Assembly: GCA_002943765.1 (NCBI GenBank)
Contig: PQWQ01000004.1
Location: 682,001-746,000, forward strand
DNA from: Psoroptes ovis
Taxonomy: Eukaryota > Arthropoda > Arachnida > Sarcoptiformes > Psoroptidae
Reading direction: 5' to 3'
DNA length: 64,000 nt
Part shown: positions 1 to 12,444 of the stretch, one piece after another
Layout of the letters: every line of letters starts with the position of its first letter
How positions within the stretch are numbered: position 1 is the stretch's first letter
Notes under the pieces: generated by a model
What the model was told of the DNA's origin: nothing
Seen by the model: the letters and a program-made list of their open reading frames with translations, nothing else
The model's database searches: none
Translations under genes and position numbers: made by a program

Positions 1-3000
1 TGTATAAACAATTAAATTATTGTTTATTGAAAATGAATGAATGATCGATCAATCAATCAATCAATGGCAGTTATGTTTGAGTGTATAGTTGAACAAATGA
101 TGATGAACAAACAAATGATGAACAGAAGATGGTATTTTCAAACAAATAAATAAATAAATAAATGAAATCAAATAAACAAAATTCTTTTTTCACATTACAA
201 TGCAGATGTTTGTTTGATAATTATTGAATATTTTACAAAGTGACAATTTTTTCCAATATTTGTCTTTGGCGATTCATGAATAATTTAGACTTTTTTGTTT
301 CGGTTTTTCAAAGGTGGTCAAAGGTGTGGTTGTTGATTGGTTGATGAAAGATTTGACAAGTTTTCTTTTCAATTGAAATTAAATTTATTCAAATCATCTT
401 TGATTGATTCCAGTTTCAATGATTCCTGTTTACTAATGACAAATAATTTTAAATAATTTTAAAATTATTTCTTTAAATTGTAAGCAAATCACTATGGAAA
501 CTGCTTCGTTCGTTTTTTTGTTTTTGTTTTGTTTTGGTGATGAGAATATTTGTTTATTTCAATACAAAGTACAATTCAAATACCTGAGGGCGAATGACCG
601 AAAAATGGAGAACAAAAATGACTGGGAAAATGAACGGGATTCAATCATTCACTTTAGTTGATAATGATGGACATTGGTCAAAAATTTTGATTTAAATTTT
701 AAAATTAAAATGAATCTATTGGTGTGCGTGTATTATCATAATGAATCAATCAATTATGAATCATAATCGTTTCATCATTTTTCATTAAATCACTTGAATC
801 ATTGAATTGAATTGAAATGAAATTTGAATAGATTTCTATTTTTACATATTTTCAAGATATTCAAATTTGAAGAAATTGAAAATTGTTGATTCGAAGATAT
901 TTCAATTACAAAAACATAATCAAAATATTGGAAAAAACCGAAAAAAGATGGTCGTAGTGGTCGTCGTTGATGATTGATATTAACAATTCAAATGTTTGAT
1001 CGTCCAAAAGAACTGGTTTCTGAATATTTTAGCTGTTTGCCTGCTTGCTTGTTTGCTTGCATGTTTATTTATTTTCATTTATATTTATTTGTATAGATGA
1101 GCAATCTTTTCAAATGTATTTTTGATATTTTGATATTCACGCAAGGTAAAAATATGCGCTGCAAGGTATTGAAAAAGTAGAAAAAATTTGAATGTATTAG
1201 GTTGTCCAGAAAGTTTTCACTGGTTATATCGTTGAAAATAATTGAAAAATCGGCAAAAACTTTTCGGACAATCTAATACAATGTATGCTTGTACTGACAA
1301 GTGTATTGAAATACAAGTTTATGTGTATCTATGCTGTGCTTGTGTATGTATTGTGCTTGGCTGAATTATCATCAATTTTAAATGTGTAGAATGTATACGA
1401 AATGAATCGGTGTTTTGTGTATGTATATGAATGTATTGTAATCTCATGGTTATTATTCATAGATTCATAGAAATTTTGTGAGAAAAATTTCATCATTTCA
1501 TCATTTTCCTGTGCACAGGTTAACCATGGTTGGTTTGAAAACCATTTTGGTATATTTCCATATATTTTTCCTGAGGAAAAATAAATTGTTGTTCAAAGTG
1601 TAAAGGTCATCACTGAAGAAAGAAGTACAAATGAATAAATGAATATTTTATTAAGGTTTCTTCTCATTATTTTTTTGATTTATTTTCAAATAAAAATATA
1701 TTTGCCAAGTATGACGAGTCACTAATCAGCAATACTGAAATAGACAAACACACCCTTAAACTGAACTGAAAAGTTTAAAATTTTTTAAAATTTTTAGTCA
1801 AAAATCAGATTTATTAAAATACATGTTACATAATAATGATATTTGTAGTTTCTAGGGAACAAAACTTGTACATATTTTAGATGTACAAAAAAATTTGATA
1901 GTTCTCATAAGGTTGGTCCATTTTTCTCTTTTATCTTTGATGGATATGTATGTATTCGTTGTTGTGTTCGTACACATTTCGCTCAAATTGTTCCTCGATT
2001 GATTGTTTTCCTGGTCTATTGTTCCCCATTGCAAAGTTGTACACATTAGCATGATGTTCACATTTTCGTATAATAATAAAATATAAATGATCCACAACCC
2101 AGAAAAATGAAACATCATTCCTAGGGCTAAGGCCCTATAAAAACGTTTTACTAAGGTCCTGGATATACATTTCAATTAGCTTTCATAGTGATAATGATTA
2201 TGTAATCGATTCGATCGATGATGAATGAATTTTGAATTTTTGAAGAAGTTGAAAAAATTCAATTAAAATGATTATTTTCTGTAAAATAACAAAATTAACA
2301 CGGAAAAATGCATTGAAATATATCAAATTACTTGACCAAAATTGAGCAAAACAAAATTACTGAATCATTTCAATCAATCAATCATTGAATATTGAAAATC
2401 ACAATGGACATTCATATTTGATATATTTATGTATGAACAAGAATATCGTAAATTATCACGAACAAACGAAAAATAATTAATTTTTTCCTTCCATCGAATT
2501 CATTAATTTCAGCCCAATAAAATTTGGGTTCCATCATAGATTGGCTCGTTGTTGTTTATTAATGATGAATTTGAATTATCAAATTCGTTGTTATTGAACA
2601 TTTGTGTGCTGTGTAAATAGGTCAAATAATAATTATTATTTTTTTGTGAATTTAGGTTTATTCAGATTTATTCATTTATTTATTTATGATAAACAAAAAT
2701 TTTATTTATCAAATTTCACGTGTTGTTATTCACATCTGTGTAGGAGTTTTTTCGCTTTAGTCATTGGTCAAACAAACAAATAAACAAATAATGGTGAAAA
2801 TACTCTCACAAATAAACAAACTTTGCTTTGATCAATCATAAACAAATCATCCACTCTGAAAAAATCAGATTGAAAATCAATCAAAATGCAAAAATAATAA
2901 AATAACAAAGATTATTTATTATTATAAATCATTGATAATAACGACGAATATTTCCCATTATTTTATTTATTTCATTTCATTTCGTTGACAATTTAATAAT

Positions 3001-5450
3001 GTCGTCGTCGTCGATGTTGTTTGTTGTTGTTTATTGTTGATTTTCATAAGTAAATCCATATTATTATTGATTGATAATGGCCATTATGATTAGATTTTTC
3101 ATTTCGTTCGTTTCGTTGTTTGTTTGTTTGTTTGCCAGCAAATGTTTTGTTTGTCGTCGGAGAAAAAATTGAAAAAGTTTAAAGCTTGCGTAGGAGTGAT
3201 ACACACACAATAATAGAATCAATTGTTGGTAAATCAATGTTGTTGACAGGATTATTTCTTATTCATGCTATTATCAGCTCGGGGATGTCAAATTGATCTG
3301 AGAAATTCGCTGAAAAATATTACGATTGATGATTCAGAAGTGGTGATGACGGTGGTGGTGGTGGTGGTGGATGATAATCTGTGAAAATCTATGAGTGAAA
3401 ATCTATTTGATAGGTATAAGAATTAATAGTTAAGCATAAAATACACAAAATCATAAATCACAAATCATAAAATTATAGAATTTAGGACAAATGCAATTCA
3501 TTAATTCAAAAATTGAAATGAAAATTCAGAAATTTTCAATGTTAATAGAGACTTGGAATTAGCTTTTAACGAGAATCTCGATTCTACGGTTGAAAATGGA
3601 TCGAAATTGAGATTTAATTGAGATTAACATTAACATTAAGTCCAAAAAACCGATTCACATTAACCCTATTGCCCTTTTGATTGAATGATTCAATTACAAT
3701 ATTGACCATTTGGATTGGATTCATCCTTTACTTTCATTAATCATTTCAAATATAAATTTTTAACCAGATGTTTTGGTCATTTCATATTATCATTATTCAT
3801 TTTGTGTTGAATGAATTGAAATGAAATGAAATATTAGTAGAGTCCATTAAACTTGGCCTAAAATGACCGTTGGTCTACAAAAAAAACGTACACACACGCA
3901 CACAAACAGCAACAACAAATGAAAGGATTCAAATAATAGATCCATATGTGTGTACACGTACACAAAATCCAAACCATTCATATTCGTGTGCCTAGCACGC
4001 GTTTATATTTCGATTAATTTCATATATTGCGTGTCCAATTCTAATCAATGAAAATATACACAAATGGTACCATTAACGGGTGAAATACACATTGGTCACA
4101 TTGAGGTCATCATCATCATCATCAGTATTATTCATTATTGAGCTGAATCGATCGATCAATCAGCCAGGCACTGTATTTTGGCCAGCAACTGACCAGCTGG
4201 CAAATATTCAAATAAAAAAAATACATATATCAATTCCCAGGAAATTCAATCATTATGGACTTGACCTCTTTTTTGGTTTTCAATTCATGAATATTCAAAT
4301 CATAATAACACTTTGATAACATTGTATTTGGATCGATTCATTCATTTATTCATTCATTCATTCCAGCTCGAAATCAATGGACAAACACCGATACGAATAC
4401 ATGGAAAAATACCAAATATAATTGCAAAGCTTAGGTCCTAATGCTTAGACTATAAAATGTGTGTGTTTAAACATCTTTCAATAAGCGAAAATGTTGCATC
4501 AACACAACCAAAAGTACCCGCCTATCTTGGAACATTCAAAATTGTATTACTGTATTGTTTAAGGTTAACATTTTGAAACACGCACACACAGACAGTTATA
4601 CATTAATTTATATATTTTTCAAATGTATATGATTGATTCAATTGAATTGAGATCAATGTTGATGATGATGATGCTATGTACATTTGGACATTTGTACGTT
4701 CAAATATGGATTGGAATCGCAATCCATAATAATATGAACGCAATCTCGAATATGTTTGTTTGGAATTTCATTTTCCAAACATCCAAATGCTCAAAATGGT
4801 AATCACTCGATAAGGATTCGCCATTTTGAATTCTTTTTGTAGTTTTTTAGATTTTAGAGTTTTATTTTTTTGAGTTTTTGTGTAGTTTTAGTAATTTAGT
4901 TTAATTTTTATTTAGTTTGATTCATTTTTAATTTTTCAAATTTCGGTTCATTTTAACCCTTTAAATTGATTTAACATTCATTTTAATCATTTCAAATAAT
5001 TTTTCTTAGAATCAGTGAAAATAACGAACCTTCAAATGGATCGATAATCAAATCGATCAATCATTGATTGATCATTAATTAATCAAACCTTTTATTCCCG
5101 AGCACCTTCTGAGCTGAAATTTTCTACAAATGTAATTTCAACAAAATCAAAAAATACTTAAGATGATTTGATCTTTAAATAACTTTATTTTCAAACGTCT
5201 TCAACGAGCTGATAATCAAAATCAAAATGAATTTATTTACGCCCAAAGAAAACAACAATCTAAAATGATTTAATTTAAATAATTTGATTTTTTCGTAGTT
5301 TTAATTAGTTTTTAATCATTAATTTTTGATTGTAATTTTCAAAATTTACCCCTTTGTTTATTCAAAATTATTTCAAAAAAATGTAATTTCAAAATTTTAA
5401 ATTCATGATTTTTCGAATAAAAATTTGTCTTTTGTTTCAATTCAATTCAA
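1..5450. other. gene-poor AT-rich region
   Basis: No gene can be supported here. The stretch holds A/T-rich DNA with short tetranucleotide runs (AATC/GATT, AATG/ATTC, TGTT), a GGTGGT run near 3350-3370 and one MITE at 1197-1276. The longest open frame, 107 codons on the minus strand at 1852-2175, begins at TTG and is about what chance gives in DNA of this composition. The 3' untranslated region of the minus-strand cathepsin gene should occupy the last 100-200 bases; a minus-strand AATAAA is visible near 5354-5360. Confidence 0.6.
1197..1276. mobile_element. mariner-type MITE, family A
   Basis: An 80-bp foldback element flanked by TA on both sides. It opens with a terminal repeat of the type TTAGGTTGTCC and closes with its complement GGACAATCTAA. 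The centre contains TTATATCGTTGAAAAT, the family A core. It can fold end to end into one hairpin. No coding capacity. Confidence 0.85.
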
Positions 5451-6512
5451 TCAAATTGTACCTGCATTAATATCATTTTCGATATTGCATTCATTATGGC
5501 CACGTAAAATGCGAAAATAACCTTGTTCACCCCAATCAGTGTTCCATGAATTTGCACAAAGCCAATACGGTAAACCGGATTGTTCGTCTACACCCCAGCC
5601 TAAAATACGAATAGCATGACCACCAAGAAAATTATGACTATGTCGTTGATAAACACCTGATTTATAATGAACAAAATCATCATAAACATCGAAATCAGCT
5701 TCAACTGGTCCATTTGTCATTATTTCTTTCATTATTTGTTTTTCATCCGATACAATCGAATATGCTTGATGACCATAATGTTTATCCAGATCGTATGTAT
5801 TGTTGTATAATGGATCACATTTTTGTTGACATTTTGGTGTTGGTTGAATTGATTTACATGGTGGACGTTTACCTTTCATATGATGTTCACATGGTGCAAA
5901 CACATATGGTTGACAGGTATGATGATTACCATAAAGACCTCCAGTTACTAATCCATGTTTAACAAAATAACTCCATGCAGCAGCAGGAAAACCACCATTA
6001 CAACCGGCACCACAATTTTTGCAACAAGAAACAAGATCTTCTGGTGACAATTCGACTTTTACTTCACCATTTGTAGCGATACACAGCCGATCAGACATTG
6101 CTTCAGCAGCTCCGAAAGCCCAACACGAGCCACACGGTCCTTGATCACGAATTTCACCAATAGTTGGACATTGAGGCCAAACTTTACGTGAATCAAATTC
6201 ATCTGGAAATTCATCATCATCTTCCAATGAATATATTTTCGGTTTCAATTTCAAATGTGATGGTGTCGGCACTGTACCCATCAAACCTTCTACAAATGAT
6301 TTTGATATATTACGATCAAACATACGTTCAGCAGTCCAACTAGTGTTCAATTCATTATTGATGAAATCAATAAAACCATCATCTAATAGATAATCAAATC
6401 TGTCGATTGGAATTTGTTTACGGGCATCAAAATCGATGAAAGGATACGGATCACAAGCGATGAATTTGAATATCGAAACAAATAATAACAACAAATGAAT
6501 TATATTGGTCAT
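5451..6512 (-). CDS. cathepsin B-like cysteine protease
   Basis: A papain-family (C1A) preproprotease of 353 residues encoded without introns. Residues 1-20 form a signal peptide. The propeptide (about 21-100) carries the cathepsin B-type INNELNTSW and FVEGLMG elements. The mature enzyme starts near 101. The oxyanion Gln124 and catalytic Cys130 lie in DQGPCGSCWAF, His299 in GGHAIRILGWG and Asn321 in ANSWN. The occluding loop CEHHMKGKRPPC (208-219) keeps both histidines (210, 211), the feature that gives cathepsin B its dipeptidyl-carboxypeptidase activity. An NNT glycosylation site is near 237. The length fits the family (about 330-350). It should act in lysosomes or the gut lumen. Head-to-head with the next gene on the plus strand. 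The ATG at 6512 is chosen because it opens the signal peptide. Cathepsin B is secure; the organ of expression cannot be read from the sequence. Confidence 0.95.
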   Translation of the reverse strand: MTNIIHLLLLFVSIFKFIACDPYPFIDFDARKQIPIDRFDYLLDDGFIDFINNELNTSWTAERMFDRNISKSFVEGLMGTVPTPSHLKLKPKIYSLEDDDEFPDEFDSRKVWPQCPTIGEIRDQGPCGSCWAFGAAEAMSDRLCIATNGEVKVELSPEDLVSCCKNCGAGCNGGFPAAAWSYFVKHGLVTGGLYGNHHTCQPYVFAPCEHHMKGKRPPCKSIQPTPKCQQKCDPLYNNTYDLDKHYGHQAYSIVSDEKQIMKEIMTNGPVEADFDVYDDFVHYKSGVYQRHSHNFLGGHAIRILGWGVDEQSGLPYWLCANSWNTDWGEQGYFRILRGHNECNIENDINAGTI

Positions 6513-7123
6513 TTTTTATAATTTTCAATTAAAAATTTTTCAAATTACAGCAGTTATTAATGATTTATTCATTCATTCATTAAAAAATAACTAAAAGCAT
6601 CGAAAGCAAATCGACAAATCACCAATAAATATTCAATAAGTGAAATAATGCGTAGTCTTCACTTGTTTTATTTCAATTTATTGTTGATCAAAGTCCACTT
6701 TCTTCAGTTTTTATCATGATTTTGAATTGAAGAAACAAAAAATATCAAAGTTTAAATTTCAAATTAAAAAATAAATTGATTTTAATGCCATCTGAACACA
6801 TCTGAATGCATTGAATTAGACGAAAAATAGACGAAAATCTGTTTGAAAAAATTGATAGACATGCGCTCAAGAATTTCAATGGTAACGTGAATTTTGCTTT
6901 GAGGTAAATGTTTTTATTGAATCACCACCACAAGATAGCAGTCAATATGTGTCGAATTGAACACATTTTCAAAACCGAATCTTGATTTGTTTAGTTTGGT
7001 TTTTGGGTTGAACAAAATAGAAAAATAATGCAATATACCACATACAATTACTGATTCTTCAATCATATGTTCAATAACCCCTTCTCAACAACAGTGTGAT
7101 TGAATAATAAATAAATATTGAAA
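6513..7123. promoter_or_regulatory. intergenic region between two divergent genes
   Basis: A 611-bp AT-rich spacer between the start codons of the cathepsin B gene (minus) and the glucosidase II beta-like gene (plus). It must contain both promoters and 5' untranslated regions. No convincing TATA box or binding-site array stands out from the A/T background, so the call rests on gene arrangement alone. Confidence 0.5.
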
Positions 7124-7822
7124 ATGTTTAGAATGCGAAAATTTTGGAGAAAATCATTTATAATAATCATAGTTGTTATATTAATATTTCTAATATATCA
7201 ATTATATAATTATAATCGTTTAATCAATGTAAATATTATTAAATTAACTGAAACAATAACCAAAAGTGATGATGGAAAACTTTTATCAAAATTATTGAAT
7301 TTATCTAAGATACCAAAATCAATAATTGGAATTGATTCATCGAATCAATTATTATTAAAACAATATCAACAATCATTCAATCCTAACAGTGGTCAATTTA
7401 AATGTTTAACTACAAATGAATTGATTGATATCGAATATTTTAATGATGATTATTGTGATTGCGGTGATGGTAGTGATGAACCATCAACAAGTGCTTGTTC
7501 ATCATTGATAATCAACGACAAAAGCAATCAACAACGAAATCAATTAATGTTTCATTGTTATTCATCAATGTGTTCGATTAAAATCATTCCATATTATCGG
7601 GTTAATGATGGGTAAATATTGGAAATATTTTAAAAATTTCAAAATAATTCATTTTTATTTTCAATTATTCAAACAAATTCCAGTATCTGTGATTGTTGTG
7701 ATGGTTCAGATGAAACAAGAATAATGGACATATCCAGAAATCAATATCGAAAACAATTGATGAAATATTCAAACATAACAAATCAATTGATTTGGTCAAA
7801 ATGTTTTCACCAAAACATTTGA
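7124..7822 (+). CDS. short glucosidase II beta N-domain-like membrane protein
   Basis: Two exons, 7124-7611 and 7684-7822, joined at GG^GTAAAT and CCAG^T, give 208 residues. A basic N-terminus is followed by a membrane segment at about 11-26 with no cleavage site, so a type II membrane protein is likely. Residues 66-173 match the N-terminal domain of the glucosidase II beta subunit (PRKCSH family): FKCL, then NDDYCDCGDGSDEP, then YYRVNDGICDCCDGSDE. These are two LDL-receptor-A-like calcium-binding modules with conserved Asp/Glu. In the full subunit this domain contacts the catalytic alpha subunit. Here the coiled coil, acidic stretch, MRH lectin domain and C-terminal HDEL-type signal are absent; the protein ends about 35 residues after the second module. 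The ATG at 7124 is preferred over the TTG two codons upstream. It may be a short paralogue or an anchored partner of glucosidase II alpha; the role is inference. Confidence 0.8.
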
Positions 7823-8228
7823 TCAATGAAAACATATTTCTTTAGTGATTTCTTTCTTTTGATCAAAAAATTGTGAATATTTTAACCCTTTTTTCATGTG
7901 ATTGACACATCTTTGACATCTTAGATTATTGAAAATTTAAACTGATGAACTTGAAGCATAAATTTTCAAAACATCTTCATGCGAATATTTTCTCCAAAAA
8001 TTTTTCTAGAAAATCAACAATACTACTCCGATACTTTTCATGTATAAAAATGTTTATTTATTTATTATCTTCTTTATTATTTTTTTGATTTCGTTATTCA
8101 TTTATTATTACTGTTTATTGCATCAATTGTATTTGTAAATAAACAACACAAACAAACACATAGAAAAACACTGATTAAAAATTAATAAAACAACAACAGC
8201 AACAGCAACAAATATCATATGACCTCGA
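7823..8228. other. 3' region between convergent transcripts
   Basis: About 400 bases of A/T-rich DNA after the glucosidase II beta-like stop codon. It should contain that gene's 3' end. A minus-strand AATAAA near 8110-8120 would suit the possible minus-strand exon at 8229-8338. CAACAGCAACAGC repeats occur near 8195. No coding signal. Confidence 0.4.
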
Positions 8229-8338
8229 TTAAGATTGTGGATATGTGTGGATAAAATTTTCATTTAAATGCATATGTACTTGGCGCTTTACTTTTGCAAT
8301 TGCTTTTGCAAGGGCTGCTACCACACGATAATTTGATG
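8229..8338 (-). CDS. possible terminal exon, minus strand
   Basis: On the minus strand a TTTTTCAAG acceptor is followed by 110 bases: two completing a codon, then 36 codons ending in TAA. The peptide includes VVAALAKAIAKVKRQVHMH and ends HTYPQS. Its Ala/Lys/Val-rich make-up is unlike translated A/T-rich filler around it, and a minus-strand AATAAA follows about 110 bases downstream. No family is recognised and no partner exon was found within the next 650 bases, so any upstream exons would have to lie across or beyond the plus-strand Smr-domain gene. Length alone proves nothing, since open frames of this size are common by chance. Confidence 0.3.
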
Positions 8339-8998
8339 CTTGAAAAATAATGATAATAATTAATTACAATTAATTATAATTGAATTGAAATTGAAAATCA
8401 AATTGCAATCAATGATCATTAATTGAATTCATCCGAAATCAACCATATAATAATAATAGCAAGTAATGCAATTGATTGTAAATCCTAAATAATAATAATT
8501 ATTTTGAATTTTTTTTGAAATTTTAATAGGTTTATACCTTAAAACAATAATAATGATTGATGAAATTATATTTCTATCAAGATTTGTCAACACTTGTTTG
8601 TTTGTTTTTGGAAGACTATTGATCAAATAATAATCGATAATAATAATAATTTCAAATAATTTGAAATTTGGCCAAAAAATATAATTAAATTGAAATTAAT
8701 TGTATTTGGATTTTTCCATCTTTGTTTTTGTTGGTTTGTTCATTGATTTTGTTGCTTTCTCAATATATTAACCTCGAACAAATTAATTATAGTTTTTTGA
8801 AATTTTTTGGTGGGAAAATTACGACTTTTCGTCAAATAATAATAATAATAATAATCAGCATTTGTAATAATAATAAACTTTAAAAATCGATTGTTTTTAA
8901 TTATTTTAATTGTAATTTTGTATTGTGAATCAACAAGTGAATAAACATCGATAGTGGATATTGAGCAATTGTTTTCAATTGGTTAATTAAATCGAAAA
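8339..8998. promoter_or_regulatory. upstream region of the CUE/Smr gene
   Basis: 660 bases of AT-rich DNA before the ATG at 8999, with AAT/TAA triplet runs near 8640 and 8840. It should contain the promoter and 5' untranslated region of the following gene. No specific motif stands out. Confidence 0.35.
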
Positions 8999-10970
8999 AT
9001 GTATTCAAAAAAATCAGCCAATACTAATAATTGCAATAATAATAGCAATATATTTATAAATAGACTGAAAAAAGAATTTAAAAATATTGATGAAAAATGT
9101 TTGACAGATATTATTGAACATTTTGATTATGATTATGATTCTATACGAGAAATTTTGAATGAATTATACAATATAAAACCACAAAATGATCAAAATATAG
9201 ATGATTCTGAATCACTGATGCAATATTATAATGGACAACAAATATATTTACCAATTACAAATGATATTTTCGATAATTTACATTGTATATTTGAAACAAC
9301 AAGATCAACAACAACAAAATTCAAACAATCAAATCAAACAATAGCTACAGCAACAACAATACGTGAAGATTTACGTATGAAAGATATTATTTATCTGCCA
9401 ATTAATTTAGATTTAGCATATGATATTTATTGGAATCTATTGAATTACATTCAAAATGCAAATGATCATCTGGATATGATTAAAATAAAACATCATAAAA
9501 ATGATACAAATTTATTTATGATCAATAATAATAATGATGATGATGATGATTTCAATAATATAAATAATAATTTAAATGATGAACAATTGGCCGAAATTAT
9601 TGAAACAGAAAAAGCAATACAATCAAGTCGTAAAGAATATTTGGAACAACTCGTTGAACGAAAACGTATGAATAAATTGAATGATAATAATAATAATAAT
9701 GATAATGGTGAAGCCTTACTTCAAGAATGGTTATTGGAAAAGAAACGTGATTTTCTGATAAAACATTTTCCTGGTTTAGATTTGTTGAAATTGAATCATA
9801 TATTTGAATCAAATTTGTGAGTATTTCTATTGAAGTTATTGTTAAATCTGAAATAATTAATTAATATTTCTTTTTCCTGGTATTTACAGTTTTAATTTGA
9901 ATGATACAATTAACGATATTGAAGCATTATATGATTATCGTTTACCATTATATTATAATAAATCATTGTACAGTGATATTGTAAGAAATCCAGCCAAGAC
10001 AATCAGCAGAGGTGGTGGTGATGATGATGGAACAAAATTATCGAAAAAATGTACAAAGAAAAAGAGGAAAAAGAAAAAAATTGTAAAATCTTCTGTAAGG
10101 ACAACTGTCAGTGTTATTGATTATGATGATAATGATGATGATGATTATAATAATAATGATAATAATTTGAATAATTCATTAACAATCAAAGATCCAAATG
10201 ATGATCCAATAAGTTTTGCAAATAAAATCAATGATTTCATTGAACAGCGTACTTATTTTCATTTTAAACTTGAATATTTATCAAAGAAAAAAATTAAATT
10301 TTTACATAATAATAATAAAATTATATATCGTTATAATGAAGAAATACGTAACATTCATCAAGAATTACGACAATTAAGCGATGATATTATTGATACATAT
10401 CAAAATTATCAGTAAATATTCCCTATATGATTGATTTCAATCAATTTTCTTATTCAGTTTCCTTTAATTTTTTTTTATTTTCTAAAACAAAATTTACATA
10501 GTTTCAATGATAATACAATGGACTTACATCACTTGATCATTAATGAAGTACGAATCATTGTACCATCAGTATTGGCTGCCAAACAAGAACAATTATTGAA
10601 TGATTATTGTAATGATAATAAAACCATTGATCTGAATGATGAACAATGTTCATCATCATCATCATCCACAACAGCAATGAATAATGTTAAAAATAATAAG
10701 CTGGAATTTAAAATAATTACAGGTATTGGGGCCGGTACAATACGTCGATATTTGATTAATTATTTATCCAAAAAAAAATTGACGTATGTATTTTCCAATA
10801 ATTATTTTCCAATTAAATTCTAATCATTTATTCAAATCTTTTCCTTCCCACACAAATCCAATTTGATCAATTAAATAATCATTACAAAAATCCACAGATA
10901 TCGAATGACCGATGGTCAAGGATCATTCATCATTACATTACATGCAAATAATCCGATAAAATTTTTTTGA
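8999..10970 (+). CDS. CUE-DUF1771-Smr domain protein (N4BP2-like)
   Basis: Four exons, 8999-9816, 9890-10411, 10502-10783 and 10898-10970, with GT-AG introns of 73-114 bases, give 564 residues. An N-terminal ubiquitin-binding CUE-like helix bundle spans about 19-58. Two similar pieces (QIYLPITNDIFD and IIYLPINLDLAYD) lie between 80 and 150. Asn/Asp-rich runs and a Lys-rich patch follow. A DUF1771-type helical segment (about 377-446) leads into an Smr domain (about 447-564) with the DLH signature at 454-456, the ITGIGAG loop and a closing YRMTDGQGSFIITL strand. This order is that of NEDD4-binding protein 2 relatives; Smr domains are nuclease or nucleic-acid-binding modules, and metazoan and worm relatives act in decay of mRNAs with stalled ribosomes. 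The polynucleotide-kinase domain of vertebrate N4BP2 is missing. The low-complexity insertions are typical of this genome. The N4BP2-like assignment is inference; the domain calls are firmer. Confidence 0.85.
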
Positions 10971-11084
10971 AAACATTTTTCCCATTGTAAATATGTAATT
11001 TAATGCTCATTGTTTTTTATATATTGTTGTATTTCCATGATCAATGTAAATATATTTTAAACATGAACAAATGCATTTAAATTA

Positions 11085-11164
11085 TTAGGTTGTCCGAAAA
11101 GTTTTTGCCAATTTTCTCATAATTCCCTACTATATAATCGGCAAAAACTTATCGGACAACTTAA
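11085..11164. mobile_element. mariner-type MITE, family A (reverse)
   Basis: 80-bp foldback element between TA dinucleotides, about 110 bases after the CUE/Smr stop codon. Ends TTAGGTTGTCCG and CGGACAACTTAA. The centre reads CATAATTCCCTACTATATAA, the reverse orientation of the family A core. Confidence 0.88.
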
Positions 11165-11852
11165 TATTTTATGAATATTTTTGGACATTCAAAATCAAAT
11201 GATCAAATATTTTATTTTATTGAATTCATTATTCATTTATGTATTCATTCATTTGAATATATATTCATCCATTCATTCATCCATTATTACCATTTATAAT
11301 TGTTATTATTACCATAATCATATTTTAAACTCCAAAACGAATGAATTTTCATGAATATTTAAATTTATTTTTTTTTAAATTTTAAAATTTTTCAATAATC
11401 ATCATTGTTATAATCATTATAATTGTTATAATAAACACACTGACAGAGCTACAAAGCCAGAAAGAGATATAAAAATAAAATGAACAAATGATAAACAATG
11501 ACGATTATGATGATGATGTTCCATTGATTTCACATGAATAGATATGGAAAAATCATTTTTTTCAAAATTTTTCAATTCATTTCCAAACAATTTGAATGCA
11601 TTCATTCATTTATTGTTTTTTGTTTTTGAGCAGACTATTGTTGTTTTGATTGTTGCTGTTGTTGTTGGTTGTGTTGGTGGTGGCGGTGGTGGATTGGGAA
11701 AACAATTAATAATAATGATCATAATAATAATAATAATAATCGAATATTTCACAATTGAATCAAAAACAAAATAATGATAATAATTATGATAATAATAATA
11801 TAATTAGGCATCCAATTTTTCGAAAAATTAAATGTGTAGAAATAGTGATGTA

Positions 11853-11933
11853 TTGGGCTGTCCGTAAAGTTCTGGCCAATTTTCAATGAGCAACTCTTCG
11901 GATTGAGCCGAATGAACTTTTCGGACAACCTAA
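11853..11933. mobile_element. mariner-type MITE, family B
   Basis: 81-bp element flanked by TA. Ends TTGGGCTGTCCG and CGGACAACCTAA. The centre is the family B core, TTTTCAATGAGCAACTC followed by a GATTGAGCCGAATGAAC arm. Confidence 0.85.
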
Positions 11934-12380
11934 TATATATATTGAAATAAGAAAATGGAGAAATATATTGAAATAACGAACGAACGAAAAAAAAACAATT
12001 TCAAAATTGATGAAATGAAATGATGATGAAAAATTGTTTTGGTTGATTTAATTGAAATGAATTTTTAATGTTTTGTCTTTGTTTTTAGTATTTCTTCTAT
12101 GCAAGAAAGAAAGAAAGAAAATAATTTGATTTTCAATTGTTGCTTGTTGTTTGTGTTTGTGAAATCAAATCAATCGAAAATGAATCATTATGATGAAATG
12201 ATTATTATTATTATTATTTGGGATTGATTGATTGAATTTGAATTGAGCATATAATAATGAAATAATGAATGAATGAAACAATGATGAAGAAAACAATCGA
12301 TTTTTTCATGTTGAAAATCGATAATCGATTGATAATTGAATTTTTTTTCTTTTCTTCTTCTCAAAACACAATCAATAAGA

Positions 12381-12416
12381 TCAATCAATCAATCAATCGA
12401 TTGATTGATTGATTGA
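12381..12416. repeat. 36-bp perfect palindrome of CAAT/ATTG units
   Basis: Four TCAA units meet their exact complement with no spacer; the centre is ATCGAT. It is probably a by-product of opposed TCAA and TTGA microsatellites. It could extrude as a cruciform. Confidence 0.8.
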
Positions 12417-12444
12417 AATTTGAAATAAAAGAGAATGAAATATA

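Noticed and set aside
1852..2175. 107-codon minus-strand open frame
   Set aside because: It starts with TTG, has no recognisable domain, and about one frame this long is expected by chance in DNA of this composition.
5451..6512. Reading the cathepsin as a group 1 mite allergen (cathepsin L-like)
   Set aside because: The occluding loop with two histidines and the cathepsin B-type propeptide identify it as cathepsin B.
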